In this document: piece by piece, positions 11,526-22,150 of the stretch
Numbering within the stretch: position 1 is the stretch's first letter
Layout: every line of letters starts with the position of its first letter
From: Enchytraeus crypticus
Lineage: Eukaryota; Annelida; Clitellata; Enchytraeida; Enchytraeidae
Length of the DNA: 64,000 bases
Direction of reading: 5' to 3'
Assembly: GCA_905160935.1 (NCBI GenBank)
Contig: CAJHZI010000183.1
Coordinates: 410,001 to 474,000, forward strand
Notes under the pieces: model-generated
What the model was told of the DNA's origin: nothing
Database searches by the model: none
The model's input: the letters and a program-made list of their open reading frames with translations, nothing else
Translations under genes and position numbers: made by a program

Positions 11526-11539
11526 CTTATCCGGATAAG
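11526..11539. promoter_or_regulatory. Palindromic paired GATA site upstream of mab-21
   Basis: CTTATCCGGATAAG is a perfect 14-bp palindrome made of two facing GATA motifs, 34 bp upstream of the mab-21 start codon. A further CTTATC lies at about 11503. It may be in the promoter or the 5' UTR. GATA-factor binding is inferred from the motif only. Confidence 0.4.
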
Positions 11540-11653
11540 ATTTTAATAATTAAAAAGGTTATCCCGAATTACTTAGGTGATATTAAATTTTACTTTTACA
11601 CAAGAAATGATTGATAGCAGTATTGAACTACGATAATCTAAGTTTTGAAGATT

Positions 11654-11664
11654 TTATCTGATAA
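11654..11664. promoter_or_regulatory. Second paired GATA motif
   Basis: TTATCTGATAA, a facing pair of GATA half-sites, about 160 bp upstream of the mab-21 start. It is a short motif that could occur by chance in AT-rich DNA, but it is the second such pair in 140 bp. Confidence 0.3.
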
Positions 11665-11754
11665 TTTAATTCAATATGGCGACTTATTTTTTGGAAGTCT
11701 ATATTCAATATCTACAACATAAACAAAATTTTATTATTGTAAAAATTCTTTATT

Positions 11755-12125
11755 CCAGGCATCTAATCCACTCAGCTACGCTAATCTGTGCCTGAAGCAA
11801 CCTAATAGATCAGGTTTCCCGGACTCTGACGGGCCCTACGGGATGGATTTGGTTATCTAGTAATCCCTGAGTCCGCTAAGAACCCGAGGGATGCAGTGGG
11901 CGGTGTCAGCTTGTAAGGATAATTACAGTGTGTCACTTAGCTCCAGCCTGCTCCATCCAATGGCATCAAAGCCCGGCCTGGAATCTGCTTCAGTCACAGC
12001 TGCTGTCTCCGCAGCAGAAGCTGTAGCTGTGGCTTAGCCGGTAAATATATCACAGGTGCCAATTTCACCCGGTTTTATCGGCTACTAGATACTGTCTGCC
12101 GCATTCAATTAGACCAGGAAAGTTT
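11755..12125. other. GC-richer non-coding block upstream of mab-21
   Basis: Clearly richer in G+C than its surroundings, with GACGGGCCCTACGGGATGG and TCCGCAGCAGAAGCTGTAGC. No open frame or matching repeat was seen in the window. It starts about 260 bp upstream of the mab-21 start codon, so it could be a promoter-proximal element or an unrecognised repeat. Confidence 0.35.
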
Positions 12126-12158
12126 TGGTAAATTGTACGAGATACACACACAAACACA

Positions 12159-12232
<74 letters not shown>

Positions 12233-12316
12233 CACACATGTATATATCTAGGCCCCTATAATAAGGTAAACTCTTGTATATACAAAATAAGGTATTATAT
12301 ATAATAATAATAAGGA

Positions 12317-12395
<79 letters not shown>
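12159..12395. repeat. (TA)n and (CA)n microsatellites
   Basis: TA tract 12160-12222, CA tract to 12238, and a second TA tract 12319-12395. Open frames here are artefacts. Confidence 0.95.
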
Positions 12396-12402
<7 letters not shown>

Positions 12403-12479
12403 ATAATAAGGTATATGTATAATAAGGTGATTGTAGGAAAAAGGATATTTTAATATATAATATAAAATTAACCATTAAA

Positions 12480-13525
12480 TAAATATAATCTTACATTGAT
12501 AACGTATAAAAAATTTCTAGGAGGTAAGGTTTACATCTTGAAAACTTTTCTCATGTCTTTCTACGTTTATTAATTTTAAGTTCACTAAATTTTATATAAA
12601 GCATGTCACATAATTCACCGATTGCTATTTACATGTAAATATAATCGAACCCAATATTATAGACCAAATGGAGCTTCAGATCACTTCGCGTTATTGCTTG
12701 TAGCTTAAAATTCCAATTGAAATGATTCTTCAATCGCATAGGAAACAATAGCTACGGTATTCGAAATAATTGACTCTTATTTTATATCTTCCAATAAACT
12801 GATATAAAATCAACAAAACTAACAATATTGGTTTCGCAATTTTGTCATTGTAATTACCATGCCGGTTACTTTGTCTCATATATTTTTGGGTTTAGCCCGG
12901 ATATAATGATGCGGTAGAGTTGCTAACGGGAATTAATCGTAGCATTAGTTTTTACTTTATTGAGGAATTTCAGGAAGTCTATAGAAATATAAGAAAATAA
13001 CTCTTCTATGGCCAATTTGTTGGAGATCGTAATACCACAAAAAAATTAACCGAATATATTAAGCTTGCAGTCCTTTTTTGTTACATTGCACTTGCAGCTC
13101 ATTTTTTCCAATAATCATATTCTGCAATCCATGTATCAATGCATGCCCATTCGAAACATACCACCAGAGATTCCACCAAAATCATCTTAGAGTCCATTAC
13201 CATGAAGTATATGCATGAAGGATGAGTGAAATACGGGCTCACATTATATCATTTAATGTGTTATCGTATTTCGCATTGGAGCGTGGAACTCTTGTAGCAG
13301 CAGAGACTTAAAAGAGAAGAACTGGAACAAGATCTGGTCGCGACATCTGGTGTCATTAACACGTCACTTTTATTAAAGTACGGGAGTGCAAAATTCTTAT
13401 CAACACCCTATAATCTCCCTGTCTCTCAGATAACGGCATGGCTTTCTACTCATAAGAAAAACAAATCTAGCGATCAGTCTTAAACAATAAAATTGATGAA
13501 GTTTAATTTAGATTTCGATTAAAAA
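12480..13525. other. AT-rich intergenic DNA
   Basis: No gene, RNA or identifiable repeat is visible. Confidence 0.5.
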
Positions 13526-13650
13526 GCTAATGTTAACGTCAGTTTCCTCACTGGAAAGCGATGATAGTGACGGCTAGCCCAGGTTTTGAACCCCGCACAT
13601 ACTGATCCCCGGTCGAATGTCTTACCGACATCGCCATTGGCTACAGCCAA
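13526..13650 (-). repeat. SINE-A copy 4
   Basis: TTAACGTCAGTTTCCTCACT, GCCCAGGTTTTGAACCCCGC (B-box on the minus strand) and GGTCGAATGTCTTACCGACA are the family landmarks. Confidence 0.75.
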
Positions 13651-13933
13651 TGATGATTGAATGATCCAGTCAGTAATTGCTGAATATACCATTAACAGTA
13701 TAATTTTACAAGTGAATAAAGGTCATAGCTTCACATAAGCTTATCTTTGCTTCATGCACAAATTCCATGTTGAGCGGATGATAGCCCTTACAATCACATA
13801 TAGCTTTTTTAAATAGCCCAAGATTTCTTGATAAAGGCTAAATTATCTATAAACCATTAGTAAGTCTATACAACTTTAATGAATATTTATCTTCATTTAT
13901 TTTAGACTTGAGTCAATAAGTTCCCCATATTAT

Positions 13934-14198
13934 GACCGGGTTGTTTGAAGAATTGACCAGCCGGTGACTGCACGTGTCGTAGAAGTCGACTAACACTAAG
14001 ATCCATATCAACTTCAGAAAGGGCATTCGGTTGGTGAGCGCCTAGGCTCCCAAATTTACTACAAAAATTTAAACGAATGGAAAAGTCTCAAATAGGGGAT
14101 TGACTGATGACATGATGTAGGACAGAGAGGATTTGAGACAGTCTATTCGTATCCCGACCATAGTTAAACTGGGATTCAAGGGAAGATGCTAATGATTA
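13934..14198 (+). repeat. Repeat C copy 2, near full length
   Basis: Runs from ACCGGGTTGTTTGAAGAATT through GCACGTGTCGTAGAAGTCGA (shared head), GGGCATTCGGTTGGTGAGCG and GTTAAACTGGGATTCAAGGG. The (GAT)n tail has decayed. Confidence 0.8.
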
Positions 14199-14349
14199 TA
14201 ATGACTTGAGTCAATAAGCATCAGTGATGATACACTCAATTCCTTCATATGTGTTATCTAAAATTCAATTCTCAATATTTAAGCGAAAAAATTACATTGA
14301 TTGGTACTATAAAGTTACAAAATCAACGTGTTATTTAATTGCTTAACGT

Positions 14350-14590
14350 CTGTTGCTTCGGATAAAGCTGCAGCAGTGTATTACAACTGTATTTATCGAT
14401 TTGTTTCTCGCTGCAGCTAACAGTCTGCAGAAACAGAGCAGTCAGTTTAATGCATCCAGGAAGTGCCACTCGGCGTGTCAGCCTGACTCTACTGAGGTGA
14501 TGGGTGAACGACTGACCAATGGGATCTCAGCCTTACATGTCACAGCTTCTCATTGGCTGAAGTGCGTCAATTACTGCATTTGATATTCCC
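14350..14590. other. GC-richer block with two ATTGG/CCAAT motifs
   Basis: GACCAATGGGA and CTCATTGGCTG lie about 35 bp apart within a locally GC-richer stretch, next to a chance 76-codon frame (14353-14583). It could be a CCAAT-box promoter or an unrecognised repeat; no gene is attached to it. Confidence 0.25.
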
Positions 14591-14734
14591 AGAGTTATTA
14601 CGGTGTTGTGTCCGGACCACTACAGAATAGACTATCAGTAAAATCGACGTGTTTCAAGATGCGACTAAGCAAACAAATGAAACCATCACATACCTATATA
14701 AAGGCTAGATTAGGGCTTGGATTTTGTAACTGGA

Positions 14735-14815
14735 CCAACTTCTTGATCTGTGGAGTGCTTTATTTAGAGCGTGAAAGCAGACTATGAGTGAGAATACATA
14801 CCATATAACTTCCAC
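14735..14815 (+). repeat. Repeat E, 3' fragment
   Basis: CTTGATCTGTGGAGTGCTTT and GAGCGTGAAAGCAGACTATG match the fragment at 1795-1900. Confidence 0.55.
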
Positions 14816-15149
14816 TTGATAAGACACAAGAGGAGGAGCTGTAATAGCATAAAGTAAGCAGCCTAAATAAAAATCAATCTACCAGTCAATTTATACACGT
14901 AGATAGAAATACAAGACATGAAAAGTTTTTAACTTCAGCAGTAAATCACCAAATTTTAGAGTGTTTCGGACGCCACTACTTTGCTCAAACTCATGTAAAA
15001 ATCTGATTGCCTCAATGTACTTCAGCATTAGGCCTGTACATGTAGGCCTATATAAACTGCGTTTCAAAGTAACCTTTAATACCCTGAGTCACTGAGTACA
15101 CTTTTGTCTTTAATTGTTTGCAGTAATTTCACAACAATTTCTGCATCAA

Positions 15150-15295
15150 TTCATTTCAATTTCAATTTTTTTCATTTGAATTTTTTTCATTTCATTTCAT
15201 TTTTCATTTTTTTCATTTCAATTTTTGTCATTTCATTTCATTTTTAATTTTTTTCATTTCAATTTTTGTCATTTCATTTCAATTCTTCATTTCTG
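15150..15295. repeat. (TTTCATTTCAATT)n low-complexity repeat
   Basis: Imperfect tandem TTCATTTCA/TTTTTCATTT units with no coding potential. Confidence 0.85.
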
Positions 15296-16049
15296 CATTA
15301 CTACAATAATTTTCAATTTTAAATAGTAATTTTATTGCATTTTTATATAATTTTGTACATGCAATTCTCAACAATTCTATAAAATACTGCAAAAACATGG
15401 AAAAATGTTAGGAAAATTTTACCCTAAGCCACTGATCCAGACGTTCCACCACGTATTTATTTAGGACTACATCGCGGCAGGTGAGGAACGCACCGATAAA
15501 CTATCTGAGAAAAGAATTTCTTTCAAGCTAATGCTACTATATTCGATTTTATCAATCAAAAATTATTACGACAATACTAAGTATATGCCGATTCAGTTTA
15601 GCACGTGAAAGTAAACTCAGGTTGTCAAAAATAGCAACGTTTATCTTAGAATTTTCATTCTGTAGAACACATGATACACGCATGTACATGTTAATAAATG
15701 CTAGCTAACGTTGACCTGCATTGCATTGCGGCAGTGCATTAGTAAAGGTCAGTGCTGGAGTCTAGTGCTTTCCACCTCACGGCCATTCTGTTGCTTTAAC
15801 TACAGTAATCCACGAAACTCAATTACACGGAAGTGACGTAGCGAGCTAATGCATTGCGACACTTGAACGGATTGCCGAGAAAGCATCGCCACCTTTCCAC
15901 GTTCATTCTACGACGCGTGGATGACTGGAAAGCTTACCTCCAGCTAGTGATGAAGTCCTTGTTGTTGAAATATATTTGGCTTAGAAGCATCTCTCTCTAG
16001 AGTTTCTGATGCATAATGAAGCAGGTTTAACAAAAAAGATTTTGTTTCG

Positions 16050-16366
16050 AAATCTATGATCCTCTCTCACTCTCTCTTCCTCTCTCTCTCTCTCTCTCTC
16101 TCTCGCTGTCCATCTGCTTCTGTTTAGCCAACATTCTCTATATGTACACTCAACCTCTACACCTGAAAAATCTGTCAATGACAAAATTATGCTTAATGCT
16201 TCAATAAAAGAAATTTTAGTGACCTCAAATCAGTTTTTGCATCCAAAATACATGTATATGCTTCGTGATGTTCCAAATAGCAGATAAAACTAAGCAGATA
16301 TTATGATTATCCATTAATCTCTCTCTTTCCTCTAATTTCTCCCTTTCCCTAATTCTCTTCTCTCTC

Positions 16367-16411
<45 letters not shown>

Positions 16412-16455
16412 TTCTTTCTCTCTCTCTTTCTCTCTTTCTCTCTCTCTCTGATGGG
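16050..16455. repeat. Two (TC)n microsatellites
   Basis: CT-rich tracts at 16060-16105 and 16320-16450. The frame at 15981-16184 (Arg-Glu repeats) derives from them. Confidence 0.9.
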
Positions 16456-17335
16456 AATCGAGTTCGGTGAGTTATAAAGTTAACATTCGAGGTATTTATA
16501 AAATATAACGTAACGAATTAAAAAAATTTAGTGAAAATATTGTTCTTTAAAAATATGAGTTAATATATGGCTATAAAATGTCACATCACGAATTTGATGT
16601 TATTAAACAATTGTTAAATTTTCAATACGACAATTGCTTGTTACATTGTGAATCTTAATGTAGCCACTTTCATCAAGCGATGTACTTTATACATATTTGA
16701 TAAGTTTTATTTTAGGCAGAATAAAGTTTATTTATTTAATAAAGTAAGTTATTTAATAATACAGAATAATAAAGTCCTGTACTATATGGGAGCGAATTTA
16801 ATGACTATTATGAAATTCAATCAGATTTCAATTTTTGTTATCTTTGCTCATAGGCATTGCTTAAAACTGATTTTTACAAATATGTTATTTCTTTAATGGT
16901 AAGTATATTCTACCCTTGTATATATTCTAAGTTGCTTTTAAAATCGAAAAGATTTCATTGTTTCACAGTATTTTGCTAGCATAACTTTTTATTTAGCTAC
17001 TTGTCCATAGTTTATACAATTTTTAAATATAAATTTAAGAATTATATTTCGACTCAAGTAGACAAATTAATATAGATATTTAAAAACACCACTTTTAACA
17101 AAAATTTGTAGCCTAACACAAAATTGGGTTATACATGTACATAGATGTACATGTATAACCCAAGATAATCTCACATACTATGGGTAAGACATGCAGAGTC
17201 AGTCAGTATGAAAATAAAAAGCAAGCGAACGAAGAGAATCGACGAGAGAGAGAGAGAGAGAGAGGGTGGGAAATAAAGAAACTCATAGGGAAAGGACATT
17301 GAGAGACAGAGTGACACAAGGAAAAGGATGGACAT

Positions 17336-17548
17336 TTGGCAATTACACGCTGTCTACATTCTGCACTGTCCAAGCATGACTCTATCGCCGTCACTGAAGA
17401 TAAATCTAGGCCGACAGTTTCTTCAGCTGCTTCGCTTAGCTGCTGCAGCTACCTGCAGATGCTAAACTATCTGCTGCAGGGCGACATCCAGCAGCTACAC
17501 GCAGCTGCTGTTGATGTTGTAGATGATATCACAGCTAAGCAGAGTAAG
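17336..17548 (+). CDS. Possible exon of unknown gene
   Basis: An open frame on the plus strand with a GC content and codon variety above the surrounding DNA encodes TRCLHSALSKHDSIAV followed by a Ser/Ala/Leu-rich segment (LQMLNYLLQGDIQQLHAAAV). It reaches a plausible donor, GCAGA|GTAAGG, near 17544. There is no homology I recognise and no acceptor was fixed upstream. CTGCAG/GCAGCTG repeats could also make such a frame by chance. Confidence 0.18.
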
Positions 17549-17895
17549 GTATGCAGTATGGTCTCCATGAACTCAGAGCTTGAAAATGAACGAAAATTAA
17601 ATCCAAGTTTGTCTGCAGACTTGAAATCCAGTTGACTACGGTGTTTTAATCCAGGTAGAATTAATCGTCGTATTACATAGCATACGCGTTCTTCAACAGG
17701 CAAGACACTGTGAATCGTTGATCAGAGAGCAGACAAACTACTAGTTACTGTAGATTTTTGTAAACATGTTCATATGTAGATTCAGAAAATTTAGAAACTT
17801 TGTAGCGCCTCTGCTTAGAGATACAGAGTTAATGAGAGATTATGAAGAGAAAAATGTTATCAAAGAATTTTCCCTCTCTCTCTCTATCGCTCTTG

Positions 17896-17980
<85 letters not shown>
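17896..17980. repeat. (TA)n microsatellite
   Basis: About 84 bp of pure TA within CT-rich flanks. The 182-codon frame across it is an artefact. Confidence 0.95.
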
Positions 17981-17983
<3 letters not shown>

Positions 17984-18047
17984 CTCTCTATTTTCTCAAT
18001 CCAGATCAATATCTCTAGATATAGTTCAGATCTATATCTCTAGATAT

Positions 18048-18200
18048 TTTATTTATTTTTTTATTTATATTCTGTATAGTTACACACATGACATACCGCA
18101 TGTGTTTACAATGTTTCCTTTCTTAAGTTTCTGTTTTTGTAGTTTTCGTTATTTCCTCCATTCCTTTCCATGGTTATTAGTAATCGTTGCCTTTTGTTGG
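18048..18200 (+). repeat. Dispersed repeat F, copy 1
   Basis: CTGTATAGTTACACACATGA, ACATACCGCATGTG and TCCATGGTTATTAGTAAT recur in reverse complement at 48795-48935, about 30 kb away. Class unknown. Confidence 0.7.
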
Positions 18201-18389
18201 CGCTCCAATATCAGCCGGTGCGGATTTAAGAATAACCTCCAACACCCTGGGGATTGTTTACTTTCAAATCTGTCTACACGCGGTCTTCCAAAGTGGTCGC
18301 CCACAATTTACTAACCGCGTGCAGCGTGGCTTTACTTCGTTCAACTGACGCGCAGCTTAACAGAGTGCGCTAAATCCCCCCCCCCCGAT

Positions 18390-18540
18390 ATAGTTCCAGA
18401 TTCTCTAGATTTACATGTAGTTCCAGATTCTCAAGATATAGTTCCAGATCTATATCTCTAGATGTAGTCGATGCTGGTCTAGGATCTCTAGATGTAGTCG
18501 ATGCTGGTCTAGGATCTCTAGATGTAGTCGATGCAGGTTT
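18390..18540. repeat. 30-bp tandem repeat (CTAGATGTAGTCGATG..)
   Basis: Three units of 30 bp start at about 18459 (CTAGATGTAGTCGATGCTGG plus TCTAGGATCT), preceded by related TCTAGATATAGTTCCAG motifs that also occur near 18005-18045. The minus-strand frame reading ASTTSRDPRP repeats is the translation of this array. Confidence 0.8.
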
Positions 18541-19051
18541 CACAGCGAAGTCGCGAGGCTTAAGATTCGCGCGCGCACATGCGTGACGCCCGACCATGCG
18601 TGACGTAATAACCGACTGAACAGTCCAGTCTCTGCAAGCATCAATCTTTATCCATCTCCCAGTCCTCCATCTGTCGTCCTAACACCGCTCTATTTGTTCC
18701 ATCAAACCACTGGCGTGCTTAATCATAGCTCACTGGAATCCGTAAATGATGATGATGCTCTTATTGTAATTTATCGCTTTCGATTTATGCAGGTCTGTTT
18801 AAAAAAGGTCAAGTGAAATTGCTATTAGTTATAGCATATTGAAAATCCTGAAATAAATAAATATGTAATTAAAATAAAACAAATAATTCATTACAATAAT
18901 AACAATAATTCATTACAATAATAATAATAATAATAATTATTATTATTATTATTATTAGTTCTGTACCTTTCAATGAACCTAACTAATTTAGTGATTTCAT
19001 TTGTAGTAAACTATAATTGTTTAATAGTTCAACTAAATTAAACTATTAAAT

Positions 19052-19333
19052 TATTATAGTTGCCAGAATGTCGTTGATAGAGTATTTGGGCCAGGTGATG
19101 GACGTGCTGTTGAAAGGATCTGGAACTGTAGTCGGGATGGGGTTGCCGTATTTGGCAAAGTTCGACCAACCACAAGGTCTGCACGAAATCAGCATAGACC
19201 ATGTCCTCTGGCACCCAGCCCACGATGTCGAAGAAGATCTGGGTATTCTCTCGCACAGCCTCGGTGATGAGAAGATATCCGTAGCCCCAGACATAGGGCA
19301 GTTCTCCATTGTGTAGCACTCCGTGCCATTCAG
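19052..19333 (-). pseudogene. Cholinesterase/neuroligin-family exon, frameshifted and truncated
   Basis: After an acceptor GTAAG|CTGAATGG the frame reads (P)EWHGVLHNGELPYVWG, then a diverged loop to VYADFVQTLW, and after a frame change SNFAKYGNPIPTTVPDPFNS and TSITWPKYSIND. These are landmarks of the alpha/beta-hydrolase carboxylesterase family: PEWxGVxH..ELPYVFG around the catalytic-His loop, WxNFAKxGNP, and WPxY. Neuroligin, carboxylesterase and cholinesterase cannot be separated from this piece. Between LW and SN the sequence has TGGT twice, a 4-bp tandem duplication that breaks the frame. The exon then runs into AT-rich DNA without the roughly 40 C-terminal residues or a clear donor. No other esterase exon was found in the window. 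It is most likely a pseudogene fragment, or a real exon with an assembly error. Confidence 0.75.
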
Positions 19334-19941
19334 CTTACTTTTATCCTCCCAGACCGTGACCCCGCCCTTCTCCTCGTCGTCTGTTCATATGTACGACTCC
19401 TGATCTGTCTCGATGTATGACTGTATGTCTGTGTGTCTTCCTTTCGTTTTCTTCTCCGCGGCTCGATCTTCCTCGGGCTGCCTGACGCTGAACTCGTTTC
19501 AATACTCAGACTGATCCTACGTTTATCAGTGATTTCTGCCACACTATAGATTTGTGTCAGATTCTGGAATCTGTCACAAGCTTTAGTGCACTCCTCCCCG
19601 AAGGATCGAGTGTGAGGGAAGGACCCCTCTACAGGGAACTCTAGGCCAGATCCGACCAGGAAGTAGCCGGGCTGGCAGGAGGAAGACTGATCGGCGTAGG
19701 ACGCGGTGGACGACATGTCCTCAACGTCGAGGCTCAGTGAGAGGAAGGCTGGATCATTAGACAGGTCAAGGTCAGCGGTCATAACTAAACGATCGGGGAT
19801 ATGATGGTCGTCTGCCTCGATCTGAATGTGAGAAATAACTACCGCCAGATTTGTAGACACGGTTGTTGAGCTGCTCTTGAGCATCTGGTTACCACATTCG
19901 GGCGGTCTTAGATCCACTTGCGATCTCTCACACTGAAAGAT
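19334..19941 (-). CDS. Unrecognised open frame, possible exon
   Basis: A minus-strand frame of about 200 codons begins after a good acceptor (TTTATCTTTCAG|TGTGAG) and encodes CERSQVDLRPPECGN. A Ser/Asp-rich region follows (MTADLDLSNDPAFLSLSLDV), then a Cys-containing stretch (CQPGYFLVGSGLEF, FGEECTKACDR) and an Arg-rich end. GTAAGC, a potential donor, overlaps the start of the esterase exon. The CxPGYFLVGxG..CxxAC pattern is loosely PAN/apple-like, but I cannot assign it. It lies in a GC-richer block with other coding-like frames. Confidence 0.35.
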
Positions 19942-20365
19942 AAACTGGCTCTCAAGGGTGGATGGAAAACCAGTGGCGACGTCACGACTATAAGCGGCGT
20001 GCTGATCACGTGATTGCAGTCTCGCTTAGTCATGGGATGATCACTACTGAGAGCAGAGGCTCCGCCCTCTCGCGCGGAAAATCTGTGGCAGAAATTCCTA
20101 CGAGATCTTGAACGGCGAGGCTTTACATCCGCAGATGATCTCGGACTGAGTGGAGGTACTCTGTAGGACGTGGACAACCAGGTGTGTCCCGGATCTATAT
20201 TAGATAGACAGGACGCAGAGGCAGAGCGAAGGAGTGGAGTGGTGGTGTAGGGATGTCTTCCTTCAACCGGTATGCCATTATCAATCGCTAGAAGTGTCTA
20301 CTTCAGACGCTTCTTTCTGGCGATAAACGTTTTGCTGGCTGGATGTTTGGCAGCTATGATTCGCG

Positions 20366-21448
20366 TCATGCGCGCAGTCGTTTGATTGGACGCCAGTTGA
20401 CTTTCCTTTGCTGTGAGATGAGCAGTAGCTGACAAAGATGACTCGTTGACATCTTGTACAAAGCCTGTTCCACGTCAAGGACTTTACGTGCAGCTTGATT
20501 TGGCCGAGGATAGTTTGACCTTAAAAATTCTGCCTCCGCTGATTTTCTCTCTTTTCTCTTAAATGCCAGCAGCTTATCGCTTTGTTCTATGCAAAACTTC
20601 GTACTTCCCTTGATCTTCTCGTCAGATACACTTACCGCGGACCCTGGAGTTTGATACGTGAGGTTACTACCCTGACTCTCTCCCAGAACTGACTAGATAC
20701 AGGTAACAGCCGCCTGTGAGGCCGTCGAGTTGTCCATGAAAGGATATATTATGCAATCACTAGTAGACTGGTTGACTGGGATAGAACCGGAAAATCCAGA
20801 CTTTCTCTTGTCGGACTCGAATTCCTGTTGGATTAGTGGATTGAACTGATGTTTTGAAGACCGACTAGGGGAGTCCACCTCCAGGTCAGCTTTAGATACG
20901 AACGTAAGAGCTGCGTTGACTACCACAGAAGCCTGGACTACGTAACATATTTCAGAGTCCTTGACAAATAATTTTTTGGAATAATCTTCCTGGTAGGATT
21001 CAGTTTTCGGTATGTTTGTGGAATCTTCAGCGGCCCCATTTGAGGATTCTCTAGACCAACCAGAGGTTCTGCTGCCAGGTGGCGTCTGATTCTGCACTAT
21101 CTCCCGACTTGGGGACTTTTCTGTATCAACACTCTGAACTACTAGATGAAGCTTCTTCCTCGACTCTGCATCCTCCTCATCCAGAGGATGCAGAGTCAGA
21201 GTCCCAGATTCATTTCCTCAATCCCCCCCCCCCATCATCCTTGAGCTGTCCCATACAACCTGCAGTCCTTCTGATCCAGACTCCTCGTTCTGAGCTTTCC
21301 TCAGTCCCCCCATCACCCTTGAGTTGTCCCCTACAACCTTCAGTCCTTCTGATCCAGACTCCTCGTTCTGAGCTTTCCTCAGAAAGCAATAGCAAAACAG
21401 AGATGCAATTAAATGAATTAATACGGCCTCATCTAATAGCGGCCCCAA
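20366..21448 (-). pseudogene. Broken open frame, unknown gene
   Basis: One minus-strand frame is open over about 360 codons except for two stops, TGA at 21218 and TAG at 20693. It contains a 26-residue duplicated segment (78-bp tandem repeat), then a Ser-rich middle (DSEICYVVQASVVVNAALTF, GFSGSIPVNQSTSDC) and a Lys/Arg-rich part (LLAFKRKERKSAEAEFLRSN). A consensus donor GCG|GTAAGT occurs near 20637 and is in frame with a second, overlapping open frame. It may be a degenerate gene or exons read without splicing. No family recognised. Confidence 0.3.
21232..21387. repeat. 78-bp tandem repeat, two units
   Basis: The units start at 21232 and 21310 (CCATCATCCTTGAGCTGTCC and CCATCACCCTTGAGTTGTCC) and are over 90% alike. 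The period is a multiple of three, so all frames keep phase. Confidence 0.9.
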
Positions 21449-21747
21449 ATGGGTAGTCTTCTATAATATCTTATATCGTAAATTTAATTTTTTAAACGAA
21501 TAATCGATTTCGTTTATATCACCAAACTTAGTCTGGTAATGGAAAATAACTTATAGATTTCGTCAATTTATCTCAAAAATTAAGGCCCTGGAACCGAATC
21601 CTGATATCGCATTGAAATTGACAGCAGTTTTCAGCAGGCATAATACGAAATGTTATTTTTATCTTAGTCTACTATAATTTCGGAACAACTCTGTGTTTTG
21701 AGATTATGAAGGTTGGGTTTAGCGCACTTAGTTTAGTATAAATGCAT

Positions 21748-21831
21748 ATCAGTAACCGAAGCTAAGCAAAGTCGGGCTAAGTTACTACTTGGATGGGCGA
21801 CCACATTCAAAGACCGAGTGTCGACAATTTT
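21748..21831 (+). pseudogene. 5S rRNA-derived sequence, 5'-truncated
   Basis: CCGAAGCTAAGCAAAGTCGG and TACTTGGATGGGCGACCAC match the central and 3' part of animal 5S rRNA, covering the A-box, intermediate element and C-box of the internal promoter. The first third of 5S rRNA is absent and the 3' end has diverged. It is either a 5S pseudogene or the head of a 5S-derived SINE (SINE3 type). Confidence 0.8.
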
Positions 21832-21839
21832 TATGAATA

Positions 21840-22050
21840 AAACCCCAGCCTCCCTGCCCCTAGAAGACTTTCAGCCACATCACTTATTCTACTCGAGCTG
21901 TTTTTATTCTGCTTTTATTTTCAATTTTTGATAAAACTTCCTTAAGAATTGCATCGCCCAAATCCACCGTGTGCATAGAAGAAATACATGTAATTGCACT
22001 AATTGTCTTGAATTCTCTATCTTTGAAAAGGTTTTCTGGATATTTCACCT
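21840..22050. other. AT-rich DNA downstream of the 5S-like sequence
   Basis: Starts with a short C-rich stretch (ACCCCAGCCTCCCTGCCCCT) that could be the body of a 5S-derived SINE. No second copy was seen in the window. Confidence 0.3.
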
Positions 22051-22054
22051 TTTG

Positions 22055-22150
22055 TACCTTTTTGTTTTTTCTCGTTGGCTTGGATAGGGTTCAATACTGC
22101 TCGATGTTGCCATTGGCAATGATAGCACTCTAAATGTTATTATTGTAGAG
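22055..22150 (-). repeat. Repeat D, copy 3
   Basis: Reverse complement of the family: CAATACTGCTCGATGTTGCC and GATAGCACTCTAAATGTTAT. Confidence 0.65.
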
